This document shows, piece by piece, positions 13,896 through 27,000 of a stretch of 64,000 nt of DNA. The notes under the pieces are model-generated. The model was not told the DNA's origin, ran no database searches, and worked only from the letters and a program-made list of their open reading frames with translations. Source of the stretch: Scolanthus callimorphus (lineage: Eukaryota; Cnidaria; Anthozoa; Actiniaria; Edwardsiidae). The stretch lies in the NCBI GenBank assembly GCA_033964015.1, contig CM066914.1, forward strand, positions 11,399,831-11,463,830, read 5' to 3'. A program made the position numbers and the translations under genes. Position 1 is the first letter of the stretch; each line of letters opens with the position of its first letter.

Positions 13896-14910
13896 CATTT
13901 CTGTAAGCCAGTATTCATGAGCAATCTTCACCACTGTGCAGAAATCTTAATCCAAAATATTTTAGACTTCTTTTTATTAATGTTCAGAATGCCTCCAATA
14001 ATCTAATTAATTAATGAGTTTATCAGACCTTGTAATTCAATCAGTAAATGAATTACCGAGTCCCGATCACCTGCCTCATTTTAGTACGCACTTTGCGCTG
14101 TGAAATGGTGGTCTATCGCGAAAATCTGTGGCAAAATGAGTCATTTCACTACGTTTAAGAGCACCGTTCCAAGATGGAATTAATCTTTAGAAAGGTAACG
14201 CTAACTCCCTGCGCTAACATATTAGATAATATAAGAAATTTCAATGTATTGCTTTTACCTTTATCTAACATTTAAACGCCTTAAGAATTAGCACAAAACA
14301 GCATAAGTGCGAACTGTCCCAGACATACAGCATTTTGTCATGTATGGCATATCAAGGAAAGAAATGATCTTACTTCTTTCATAACTTTCTGATTCAAGAA
14401 AACTCCACCAGACTTTGCTCGTCAATAAATTGGAAATCAAACTATTCAATAGGCCCGTAACCAGAAAAAACACGTTACCGAGACAGAGCTTTCCTTTGAA
14501 CGATACATTAAAATAATATTCTCTAATTGTGAAACAATGAATTTTTATTTTTATTTTTACTGGTTACGGGCCTGTTAGATAAACTGCTAGTTACGCGCCT
14601 GTTAAGCAAGATTGAATTTGATCTAAAAAGTGATTTATAGTGGCGTACCAAGGGATGAAAACTCTAAGGCGCAGAGAAGCTCTATTCCGTTGATTTAATA
14701 TTTTCATAGCCCGGCGTGATGTTAAAAGGATGGATTGGTGGTCAATGCATTTATTTTTCCTTCTTCTATATTAAATCGAAAACCAGTTAATTGGAATTTT
14801 TTCCGATATTAACACCTTTTGTAAAACACTTTATTGAACTTCTGACACATGCGAGGAGATATAAAAGAACCATGGGTGTCGACAGCAGATAAAGTCATTT
14901 TGCTTTTCAG

Positions 14911-15001
14911 GTCAAGCGGGGATGGGTCCCAGTTGTTCTTGGCATTTTATGGCGCTGCTGTGCCATCACGTGTCAAATAGTTAACCCACATTGCCCTGCC
15001 G
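14911..15001 (+). CDS. Candidate leader exon (signal-peptide region)
   Basis: After a pyrimidine-rich acceptor (tgcttttcag) an open stretch encodes a basic start followed by a hydrophobic run (WVPVVLGILW, then a Cys-rich end) and stops at a GTAAGC donor in phase 1. That phase matches the discoidin exon at 15377, which needs two leading bases. This would suit the end of a signal peptide. The frame has no ATG and hits a stop just upstream of the acceptor, so the initiator must lie in an unseen short upstream exon. The assignment rests on hydrophobicity and splice phase only. Confidence 0.4.
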
Positions 15002-18000
15002 GTAAGCCTCAAACACCTATAATCAACCGAGAGCCTTTGCGGTCTATTAGCCAATCAGAGCAGCCGAAAAAACATTGGATCAATTTGAAAACAAAAGGTA
15101 CCAGGGCGCAAAGGCTCCCGGTCCTCTAAATTTCCTAGATTTTATATATTACAGTACATGGATGGGGGAACTAGTCAGGGCGAATTTACCCACTCGTCTG
15201 GGTATCTGGTTGGGAAGTTCACGCATGCTTTTTTGCTCGAGGGGACCGCGTTATGGAATCGTACTGAGCAAAGTCCAAAAGAAATGGACGAGGAAGTCTC
15301 GTGGTGAATTCAGACGTCCTCTCCTCTCGCATAGTGAGCTACAATCGACAGTTGTAACTCTATTTATATTTATCAGAATGTTCGGAGCCCCTTGGAATGC
15401 AAAGCGGAATTATCCCGGACTGGGCCATTACAGCATCCAGTGTCCATGCTGGAGCGGGTTACGTATTAGACTCCTCTCGTGCTCGACTAAACATAACAAG
15501 TACTAGCCAAGGTGGGACCTCCCTGGGCGGTGCATGGCGTGCCAAACAAGGAGATGGCAAGCACTGGCTAAAGGTTGACCTCCAGGATCTACACATTGTC
15601 ACTGGTTTATCGACACAGGGACGCGTCACTTACTCTCAGTTTATTACAAATTTTACTGTGAGTTATAGTAGGAATGGCGCCCAGTGGGCAACGTACGGGG
15701 ACAAGGGGAACAAAAAGGTAAGCTGGAATTATTATTTTTTTCAATAGACTTGAACTATTTTAGGCTAGAACAAAAGCCCTATTGTGTTCTCATTTTTGCT
15801 TCAGTATTTCCCGGGCAACCAAGACGCCAACACTCCTATTCATCACTCTCTTTCGCCTCCAATAGTAACGCAGTTCATCCGTGTGAACGTCGTGTCTTTC
15901 AATAATTTACCTGCTCTGAGGCTTGAACTTTACGGCTGTAACTGCGGTGAGTGATACCTGGGTGCCACAGTTTCTTGGTGTGCTTCTTATACATAGAAAT
16001 TTAGAATCCGCGGTTAAGAATGAGCGGCCATGCGGTATTATTCAACCTAACCAATAACGAAAATCCGTCATCGGAGACAAAATGACTCCATCATGCACAT
16101 GAAAACAGTAGGGTACTGGAATGCATTTTTTTTATTCTAGTATTCGTGTACTACTGATAGTTTTTACCGTGTTTAAATAAAGTGTGTATGTACATACCAT
16201 GAAGTCGTTCCAGTGGAATGGACTACCATACAGTTTTTCCCTTTTTAAGCGCGCGTGTTGGTAAAGCGTTCCATGAAATGACTGACAGCAGAATACAGAG
16301 AAAACTCGTTACTTGTACGTGGCCGGTAATGAATACAGTGAAACCCCGGGATTTTACGATATGCCACGGGGGCAGGAAAAGTGTATCGTAAAATCGGGTA
16401 TCGTTGTATCCGTTCTCCTGATTTAACGATATAAAGGCCAAACCATTGAAAATATCGTTACATCGGGGTCCGGTTAATTATACATTTCCAAGCAAAGACT
16501 GATTGTATTGCATTAATCATAATTGTAATGTTGCGAGATTCACTTTATTAAAAATATTTACTGTAAAACGAGGATACCGCGCATACAAACACATTGGTTT
16601 GGAAATCGTATGATTGCTAAAGTTTCTGTTCTCCTTTTTTTACCATACACCGGCCCCATTTATATCGTTGTAGCGGGAAAGAATTCACGCTTGGGTCCCA
16701 AGATTACCATCGTAAAATCGGGAATATCATTCGACCGAGTCTCGTTACATCGGGGTTCTGTTTCACAGAAATGTTAAAATCGGGGTTCCACTGTAGAATG
16801 CACAGAAATGTGTGATGTGATGTGATGCGAACAGGGTCTTAGCACTGTGATGTGAACAGGGACTTAGCACTGTGATGTGAATAGGGTCTTAGCACTGTGA
16901 TGTGAACAGGGTCTTAGCACTGTGATGTGAACAGGGTCTTAGCACTGTGATGTGAACAGGGTCTTAGCACTTTGATGTGAACAGGGTCTTAGCACTGTGA
17001 TTTGAACAGGGTCTTAGCACTGTGATGTGAACAGGGTCTTAGCACTGTGATGTGAATAGGGTCTTAGCACTGTGATGTGAACAGGGTCTTAGCACTTTGA
17101 TGTGAACAGGGTCTTAGCACTGTGATTTGAACAGGGTCTTAGCACTGTGATGTGAACAGGTCTTAGCACTGTGATTTGAACAGGGTCTTAGCACTGTGAT
17201 GTGAACAGGGTCTTAGCACTGTGATGTGAACAGGGTCTTAGCACTGTGATTTGAACAGGGTCTTAGCACTGTGATGTGAACAGGGTCTTAGCACTGTGAT
17301 GTGAACAGGGTCTTAGCACTGTGATTTGAACAGGGTCTTAGCACTGTGATGTGAACAGGGTCTTAGCACTTTGATGTGAACAGGGTCTTAGCACTGTGAT
17401 TTGAACAGGGTCTTAGCACTGTGATGTGAACAGGGTCTTAGCACTGTGATGTGAATAGGGTCTTAGCACTGTGATGTGAACAGGGTCTTAGCACTGTGAT
17501 TTGAACAGGGTCTTAGCACTGTGATGTGAACAGGGTCTTAGCACTGTGATGTGAACAGGGTCTTAGCACTGTGATGTGAATAGGGTCTTAGCACTGTGAT
17601 GTGAATAGGGTCTTGGCACTGTGATGTGAACAGGGTCTTAGCACTGTGATGTGAACAGGGTCTTAGCACTGTGATGTGGATAGGGTCTTAGCACTGTGAT
17701 GTGAATTAGACTGCTTGCAGCCCCTTCTCCGGCGAACGTCCGTAAATCGAGAAAAGCGTAAATCGAGAGAAATCCCGCGGCGCGCGCTTCGGTTTGTTTC
17801 AAAAGCGTAAATCGAGAGAAATCCCGCGGCGGCGCGCTTCGGTTTGTTTACAAGTGTCGAGTTACCAGGAGAGAGAGAGAGACGCGCCACTTGTAATGGT
17901 GTGTCCGCAGTCCCTTCTTTCGGCGTTTTCCCCCCGTGGCGCGTCTCTCTCTCTCTCCTGGTAACTCGACACTTGTAAACAAACCGAAGCGCGCCGCCGC

Positions 18001-21000
18001 GGGATTTCTCTCGATTTACGCTTTTCTCGATTTACGGACGTTCGCCGGAGAAGGGGCTGCAAGCAGTCTAGATGTGAATAGGGCCTTAGCACTTTGATGT
18101 GAACAGGGTATTAGCACTGTGATGTGAACAGGGTCTTAGCATTGATTTGAACAGGATTTTACACTGATGTACAGGATTTTAGCTATCGGTATTTTTATAT
18201 CCTTCTGCAGATTGTAACAAAACAGGGCACACATACGACTTAGAGTTTCGTAGAGCCGATCCCTTGAGCTACGCGCTGATGACCATACCAAATGACCAGC
18301 TGGAGCAGATAACAGCATGCTGGTGGTTCAACTCCACCCTCACATCAACAGACCAGTACCACATTTCTCTAGGCGCCCAGCACAGTGAGCCAAACGCCTT
18401 TGTTCTTGGTACAACCACAAATCACTTTATAGTGACTGTACTCGATACCGAGGTTAGGTATGTATGTGTTTTGGAAAATGCTAGAGAAGTAATCTACAGT
18501 AAACACCCACATATATAGATACCTGTTCTTGAACAGCGTTACAGTATAGGCGGGCGCAAATGTCACGCGTCAGAAAACTTTTTATAGACAAGTAAGCTAA
18601 AATGTGAACCCCAGCACTTGACAGAGCTCCCTTTAATGTGCGACTACGTAAACCGGGACATTTTGTAAGAAGTCAGCCAATCAGACAGCGAGTACAGAAC
18701 AAAGGATCTTGACTTTCTTGAGATCTTTTCTCTAAAAATCGTTTCTCTAAAAAAGAGCTTTTCTCTAAAAATTGTAAAAATTATGAGGAGAAATAACTTC
18801 AAAACACTTAATTACTCATCGTCAGTCGTATTGCAGGTATAAAAATTCTTTAAAATGGCTTGAATCTCTAATGACAAGCGGGGATGGCCCGGTTGACGAA
18901 GTCGCACAGTAATTAGTAAAACTAGCAAGTTTGAGAGCGATTGGTTTAACACGTACGAAGATATATATATATAGCCATGTAAATATTTGTAAGTGTGTGA
19001 ACATGGTATGGGATGGTAAGCTTCTAGTGGTGTGAATAGATTTTCGCTAGCTTGTTATTTCAAGACTTTAGAAATGAAATGCTCTTTCCCGTGGTATGAA
19101 AGGATTTCAGCTAAAACGCTTGTATCAAAAGCCGAATGTTTAGTGACGTTACAAATTATATGGAATTAGGCTGTTCTTACTATGCGGGTGCTTACTGTAT
19201 CTACAGGTGTGACCATGTATTTTATCTACCCAGTTAATCAATGGTTAACTTTGATTGGCTAGTGTTGGCTATTGTCTAACCCGTTCTGCTAATGGCAAAT
19301 ATCCTTTACAGGTTTCCTGTGGACGTGCAGTTACACGACGGTGTTTGGCACCATGTCTGTGTCACATGGCAAGCCTCTAATGGGAGTGCTCATATCTTTC
19401 TTAACGGTAACAAAATTAAAAGTGTCAGCAAGCCAGTCGAGTGGGCAAGTGCGATACGCGGTCAGATCAAAGCCGTACTGGGGCAGGAACAGGATTCGTT
19501 TGGGGTAGCTTTCAAGTTGTGCAAGCGTTTGATGGCCAACTGAGCCGAGTAAATCTGTGGAATTACACTTTATCTGATAACAAGATAGCTGACATGGCCA
19601 CCAAATGCACTGTCTGTGTTGAAGGGAACTTTATTCCTTGGAAAGCTTTCAAAAAACACGTTTTCGGAGGCACAAGAATTCGTGCTCAAAGTACATGTCC
19701 TCTTGGAAGAGGTAGGTGACTCTACACTTAAGAGCGTTATGGGAAACTAGTTTAAAGGGAAAAAGTGCCTGGATACTTTCCCCGAGTTATTTAACGAGTC
19801 CATTAACAGTTATGTGTGAACGCACATGCGCCGCTACCCAGTGCATAGCCTTCACAGGCATCTCTCAATAAACATCTCTGAAGCAAAAAGGAAATAGGGG
19901 GAATCGGGAGTGGGTGCAGTTGTATCTGTTGTATCAGGAATGGGTTGCCTGTGTTACGAGACCGCAGGAAGCCTGAGCGCGGAAGCAGAAGTAAAAGAAT
20001 TAGATGAAAGTCGCCCGCAGAGGAGGCTAGCTAGTACATCGGATTTAACCGGCCTAAATATTGTCGGACGTGAAAGTATGATATGGCAGACAATTTTATG
20101 ATAAAGACTCGATAATCTTCTGATTAGCTAAAAAGCAGATTTCATGAAGCCGAAGAAATAGCTTACGGCTTACCTTGCGTTAACGAATCTTATTGGTTCT
20201 GACAGTATTTGATCTTTACAGGTCGCGACTGCTTGGAACTCCTACAAAGAGGTTACCAATCCGATGGGTACTATCTCATTAATCCCGATAATAGCACGGA
20301 CGGCTACATGAACGTGTTGTGTGACCAACACACTATCGGGGGAGGCTTTGAGGTGCTTCATCGCCGCTATGACGGGTCCGTCTCTTTTTACCGAGTGTAT
20401 GACGATTACACACGTGGCTTTGGTAATGCTAATGGGGAATTTTGGTTGGGAAACAAGAAACTTGCTCGTATCACTAGGAAGTTCCAGATCCTTTTGGTTG
20501 AGCTGCAAGACGAGCAAGACGCGACTGCTTTCGCGTACTATACAAATTTACATATCAACGGCAATGATTTTTATAAAATCGAGTCTATATCGTACAGGGG
20601 AGGACTGCGGGAGATTCCATGTCAGGGTTGAAAGGCCTGCGGTTCAGAACTTATGATAATGACGCCATGAATTGCGTGACGGATAAACGCACTGCTGGTT
20701 GGGCGGACAGCTCCTGTACTATGGGGAGTAATCTGAACGGTGAATATCAGGAACGTTATAATAGCGCATCTGAGAGTCGAACAGGGATCTACTGGGAGTC
20801 CTGGAAAGGACTTACGAAATCGCTGAAGGCTGCTTCTATGAAACTGCGACGAGCAATTGGTAAGCTTGTTAGAGCTTTTGCTTCCTTTTTGCATGGCGCA
20901 GCACATTTTAAGCAGCAAGAAGCTTTTCGATGATATCTCGGAGCAGGAAACCTGGAAATACAAAGGAGAGAAACCAAAAGCACTTCAATCTTTTCGTCGC

Positions 21001-24000
21001 GCGGCTAAATAACAACGCCCGAAAGCGCTTCGTATTTCGAGTGATTTTCACAATTTTTTTGCAGGTAACGATAACAACTATGCCTTGTCCTTCTCTGGTA
21101 CCAGCTCCAAGGACTACATCTTGTATGACAAAGTTAAGGGAATGGATGACTTCTTCATGTGCGCTTCTATAAAGACACCAACTTCTACAAGACGCCAGGG
21201 ACTTTTTGCTTTCTTTAGCGAAAGGAGTATGGCAAGCTTCTCCATGGAAAGCGGGTCGAAGTTCCTCTTTGAGATAGGTGGTTCAATACTGTAAGTTTTG
21301 ACGCACGTGTATGATATGATTTATTCAGCTTTTCTTGCACAGATTAAAAAGACTCGATATGAATGTTTTTCTCCAGAATCACCCTTTTCAAGTACAAGTT
21401 GGATCTTGTCATTCATTGTGATGGTTTCCTGTGGAAATTCCTTAATTTAATCAGTTCACAGAGCTGGTGATTTTTCTATTTTATAACACTTGTTTCTGTT
21501 TTAGGCCAATTACGGTTTCGCCACCGGGAATAGCAAGCAACAGTTGGGGTCATATTTGCTTCACTAGACGGAAGTCCGACGGAAAATGGTTCTTGTTTCT
21601 TGACGGGAAGTTTACAAAAGAGGGTACTGTTATGCCTGGCGTAGGTATCCAAGATGGCGCGCTAATGCTAGGTCAAGTACCGGATCAGGAGGGTATCCCT
21701 AAAGATAACACCGCATTTGCCGGACAAATTACTGGAATTAACCTTCTCCCAAGCTTCAAGGAGGATAAAGACAGAGCCTGGAAACACTTCCATGGTGGTG
21801 GCCTCTATTTGGATCTGATACCATGGCACGATGCGCACATTTGGACTCATGGGAATGTGACGAAAGTCCCGCATAACACAGAGGCTTCTAGAAGTAATCA
21901 CACTGTTTTTTAAACGTTAATCTCTCATTTACCTGCTCCGTATTTCACCGGGGTATACTGCTCATTTTATTCAAGATGGTTACGGGCCCTAGTACAAGTT
22001 CAGTGCTTCTCTTTATCTTGTTGACAAATTTATCATTACTTTTTCATAGTGGATTTTCATCATGTTATCTTTTATAAATCTTTATACATCATTTTAATTT
22101 CTTATTGGTCGGCTGGCCGTGTGTTATTAATGCGCAGACGCAAAATTGATGTAATAGTGCCCGCTAGGAAAACGGGTTTGAAATGCCGGCTTTTCCTATT
22201 CAAAAAATAACTTTTGTTGTATAAAACAAAACGATCTCATTTTTCCGTGTGTCTGTACTGTAATAGATGCACAAACTGCGTCTCGTGGCGTACGTTTTTG
22301 TTCGTGGCAAGCTATGACGTCTGCATCTATACAGACGCACGCAAAAGGAGATCTGTAAGTTGCGATTGCAATTTTGTTTGGCTCCACTGCACAAACACAT
22401 AGCGCGCGCTCAAGCTAATCTTATTCTCGTTAAAAAGGATGAGAAAAATTAAAAAAGAACTTACCTACGTCTTTCCAGACAGCTACAAATGTGCAACAAT
22501 TTCATGGCTTGTTTTGATCATAATAATATTTCGTTAATTTCGAAAAGGAAGACAATTGGAAACTTTGCGTACATTTGCGATGTAGTGGACGCACGTTGCA
22601 TGGAAAGTTTGAGCATGTTCAAAGTGGGGCGCAAGTCATCGCAAATTGGTGGCCAAACGGTTTGCAAGTCGATGCAAGTAGCAAAACTTGCTTGAAGTTT
22701 CGTTTCGTTTGGCCAGGGATTTACAGAAATTTAGTTCAGATTCAATGAATCTCGTGCGTACCATGTGATTGAAATAACGTGAATACCACATGTGTTGTGT
22801 TTTTAGTAAAACATCATTGGCGAGTTAATGTGAATGGAACCGGAGAAGTAGAAGATATATCCTCTACAAAGAAACATCCCGTAACTATCCAGCACATCTC
22901 AACAGACCTGAACACTGTAGCAACCGACAGGAATGGATATGTTGATCTTGGGGATTATGAAGGCACCTGTGTTAAGGATCCTGATCTTTGCTTCGGAGGA
23001 ATCACAGTGTCACTGTGGATGAGACATGGAGGTGAGAGGGAATAACGTTTGAAAAAAGCGGCGAATTGTGACGCCCCGCGCCCTATACTATTAGTTGAAC
23101 TTGAAAAGTGTTTAGCACATTTTTTTCCTCTTGAACGTAGCTAAAACACTCCACTCCACTCTTCTACTGTTGAGATAAGCTTCTTTAAGATGTTTTATTG
23201 ATATTCTTAGCCAAAAGTGGCTTGTCGTTTGACATAAATCACGGAAGATAGTCGGTTAATCTGCATGCGACAATAATTACAGGGCTCACTTTGTCAACGG
23301 CCGGCTTTATTACACGCTTCAGCCTCCATGAAAATATAGCGCACACGTCCCTGTACTGCTAAGTTTGGGAGGAGCAGCTTAATTTCTTTACCGCGGTTTT
23401 AAATGTCTTTAGTGAAACGTAATCATCAATGAATCATTGAGTATGGATCCATGACCATGTTTGGTGACTTTACCACAAACTGAACAATTTGAACATCTAT
23501 CGGCGGCACCCGCACGGCATCTTACTACGACCCTCTCTTGGGGTACCTGCCCCACCCCACTCGTGCTAATTAATGATACTTCCTTCACTTCGTTAGAAAT
23601 GCTCCATTCTCGTATTCTTGACAACGAAAGGTTCCTAGTGGAACAATTAGAGCGATGGCTGAGACCTCCACTGCACGAGATGTCAAATTGGAGATTATGT
23701 TACCGAGCCTCCCGGCACGGGCGTGACCCTGCAACCTTCCATGCCGGCTGTGATGAGGCGTCCGTTACTTTGACACTGATTCGCTACAAGGAATATGTGT
23801 TTGGTGGAATGCTTGATGTCTCCTGGAAAGGTGAAAATAATCTAGACAAAGGCTGATGAAAATTATAGACAAGTTTGATTGACGTGCACACATTGCTATA
23901 ACGTCCTGCCGTTGAAATCACGAGAAATATTCACTATGGACTAACTCTTAGCACATCAAGAATCCCCATAACCCTTTTTTAGGCTGAAAGATGTTATTGT

Positions 24001-27000
24001 ATGGAAGCCAGAGCAATCGACATTGGCTTTGCTGCGCCTAGTATACGTACATTGCAGGACCAACCCAGACCACCAAGGGTCGTTGGTGTTTGGGCTTTCA
24101 TTCAGGGCAGATCCAGCCATTTCAGGGGAGGGGGGGGGGGCTAATTGAGGAATCCGTGGGATAAGGGATAAACATTACCATTTGATAGTTATTGATGTTG
24201 TTCCCTTTCAGCTCATAGCCCTGACGGTCATGTTGAAAGCGTATTAGCGTTCCTGTTCAGTCTCAGGAACCCGCAAGGCTGTTCTCCTTTCAAGCTTGAC
24301 ATCAGGAGTGACATGCGCACTAAAGCTGCTTATTACCATCCCTCCTCTGGTCCTGTGTTTGGACTGAACGACCTCCATCTCGGACCGGCGTCCTTTGCCG
24401 ACTTGGGGCATGTATATAACCTGTCAGGGGTGGCGTGCGGAGATTTGTCACCGGCGACGTCTTCCCAAGATGCGCAAAAACTTTTCACGGGTTCCAAGTA
24501 TTTCATCCCCGATGAGATAGAGGTGTTTGCTCACTACAGTAAGTGATAGTTACAAACCAAACTTTGACGAAGTCTTGTTTTGGTTGAAAAAGAGTGTTTA
24601 TGTGGCATGACAAACCCCTCCTCGCTCGCGGTCTAATTACTGGCTGTCGTTAATTAAATTCCAATTATATTTATTTTTACAAATATCGTTACTGCTGTTG
24701 TTATTTTCTGCAGGCAGGGGAGTTGACTCAAAATCAGAAGACAAACAGTTGTTTTTAATGGGTTCAAGTGGTCTTCCAGAATACAAGGTCCAGCATGGTG
24801 CAATGATGACTAACCACGCTGTCACGTTACAGATTCAATGCTGTACCGAGACTTGTGTGAAAATATTCATCCTCAAAACAAGCATGGATGACTCCACCTG
24901 GATGGACTATCCGAAATCTGGGGTGTCAAAGGTATAATGCATTCTCAAGATGAAGGACTACGATTTGTTTTTGTTCTTGACTCCTCCCTGTTCTTATATC
25001 CCGGGTTACCAGAGTCCGGGGGACTCCCCTATTTTTGGGGCGGGGATGCTCGTCGGGAACTTTCGTTTTTTATCCCTAAAGTTACCAAAAGTACGTGGCT
25101 TAGTTGATTTTTACACCTAAAGGGTACCAACACATATGATATCATAAAACCATTGTTGCTAAAGCGGACTCCTAAGACGTCAACTTCTGGACTTGAAAAC
25201 TCTGGAGACTGCCTTGAAATAGTGAAATTCCTGAAATTCTCCCGGGAAAATATAGTATGTATGGCAGTTTTCGGATTTTACCCCCTAAAAGGTACCAGAG
25301 GCCAGATTTTAAACCCCAACAGGTACGACGAGCACCCGGGACCAGAGTCTCCAAGCTACACTCGTTCACTGACGTCCTGTAAAGCCAACGCTATCGGCGT
25401 CTTGACTTAACGTGTATCAGTAAAATCGCGGCGTCTTGACTTAACGTGTATCAGTAAAATCGCGGCGTCTTGGCTTAACGTGTATCAGTAAAATCGCGGC
25501 GTCTTGACTTAACGTGTATCAGTAAAATCGCGGCGTCTTGACTTAACGTGTATCAGTAAAATCGCGGCGTCTTGACTTAACGTGTATCAGTAAAATCGCG
25601 GCGTCTTGACTTAACGTGTATCAGTAAAATCGCGGCGTCTTGACTTAACGTGTATCAGTAAAATCGCGGCGTCTTGACTTAACGTGTATCAGTAAAATCG
25701 CGGCGTCTTGACTTAACGTGTATCAGTAAAATCGCGGCGTCTTGACTTAACGTGTATCAGTAAAATCGCGGCGTCTTGACTTAACGTGTATCAGTAAAAT
25801 CGCGGCGTCTTGACTTAACGTGTATCAGTAAAATCGCGGCGTCTTGACTTAACGTGTATCAGTAAAATCGCGGCGTCTTGGCTTACGTGTATCAGTAAAA
25901 TCGCGGCGTCTTGACTTAACGTGTATCAGTAAAATCGCGGCGTCTTGGCTTAGCGTGTATCAGTAAAATCGCGGCGTCTTGGCTTAGCGTGTATCAGTAA
26001 AATCGCGGCGTCTTGGCTTAACGTGTATCAGTAAAATCGCGGCGTCTTGGCTTAACGTGTATCAGTAAAATCGCGGCGTCTTGGCTTAGCGTGTATCAGT
26101 AAAATCGCGGCGTCTTGGCTTAGCGTGTATCAGTAAAATCGCGGCGTCTTGACTTAACGTGTATCAGTAAAATCGCGGCGTCTTGGCTTAACGTGTATCA
26201 GTAAAATCGCGGCGTCTTGACTTAACGTGTATCAGTAAAATCGCGGCGTCTTGGCTTAACGTGTATCAGTAAAATCGCGGCGTCTTGGCTTAACGTGTAT
26301 CAGTAAAATCGCGGCGTCTTGGCTTAACGTGTATCAGTAAAATCGCGGCGTCTTGGCTTAACGTGTATCAGTAAAATCGCGGCGTCTTGGCTTAACGTGT
26401 ATCAGTAAAATCGCGGCGTCTTGACTTAACGTGTATCAGTAAAATCGCGGCGTCTTGACTTAACGTGTATCAGTAAAATCGCGGCGTCTTGACTTAACGT
26501 GTATCAGTAAAATCGCGGCGTCTTGACTTAACGTGTATCAGTAAAATCGCGGCGTCTTGACTTAACGTGTATCAGTAAAATCGCGGCGTCTTGGCTTAAC
26601 GTGTATCAGTAAAATCGCGGCGTCTTGACTTAACGTGTATCAGTAAAATCGCGGCGTCTTGACTTAACGTGTATCAGTAAAATCGCGGCGTCTTGGCTTA
26701 GCGTGTATCAGTAAAATCGCGGCGTCTTGGCTTAACGTGTATCAGTAAAATCGCGGCGTCTTGGCTTAACGTGTATCAGTAAAATCGCGGCGTCTTGACT
26801 TAACGTGTATCAGTAAAATCGCGGCGTCTTGACTTAACGTGTATCAGTAAAATCGCGGCGTCTTGACTTAACGTGTATCATTAAAATCGCGGCGTCTTGA
26901 CTTAACGTGTATCAGTAAAATCGCGGCGTCTTGACTTAACGTGTATCAGTAAAATCGCGGCGTCTTGACTTAACGTGTATCAGTAAAATCGCGGCGTCTT

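Noticed and set aside
22196..22402. Overlapping ORFs on both strands
   Set aside because: No domain, no splice sites that fit the neighbouring phases; intronic.
23409..23624. Minus-strand ORF with a CSNCSVCGK Cys cluster
   Set aside because: Short, no recognisable zinc-finger spacing beyond this cluster, no splice partner, and it overlaps the TLDc exon on the other strand.
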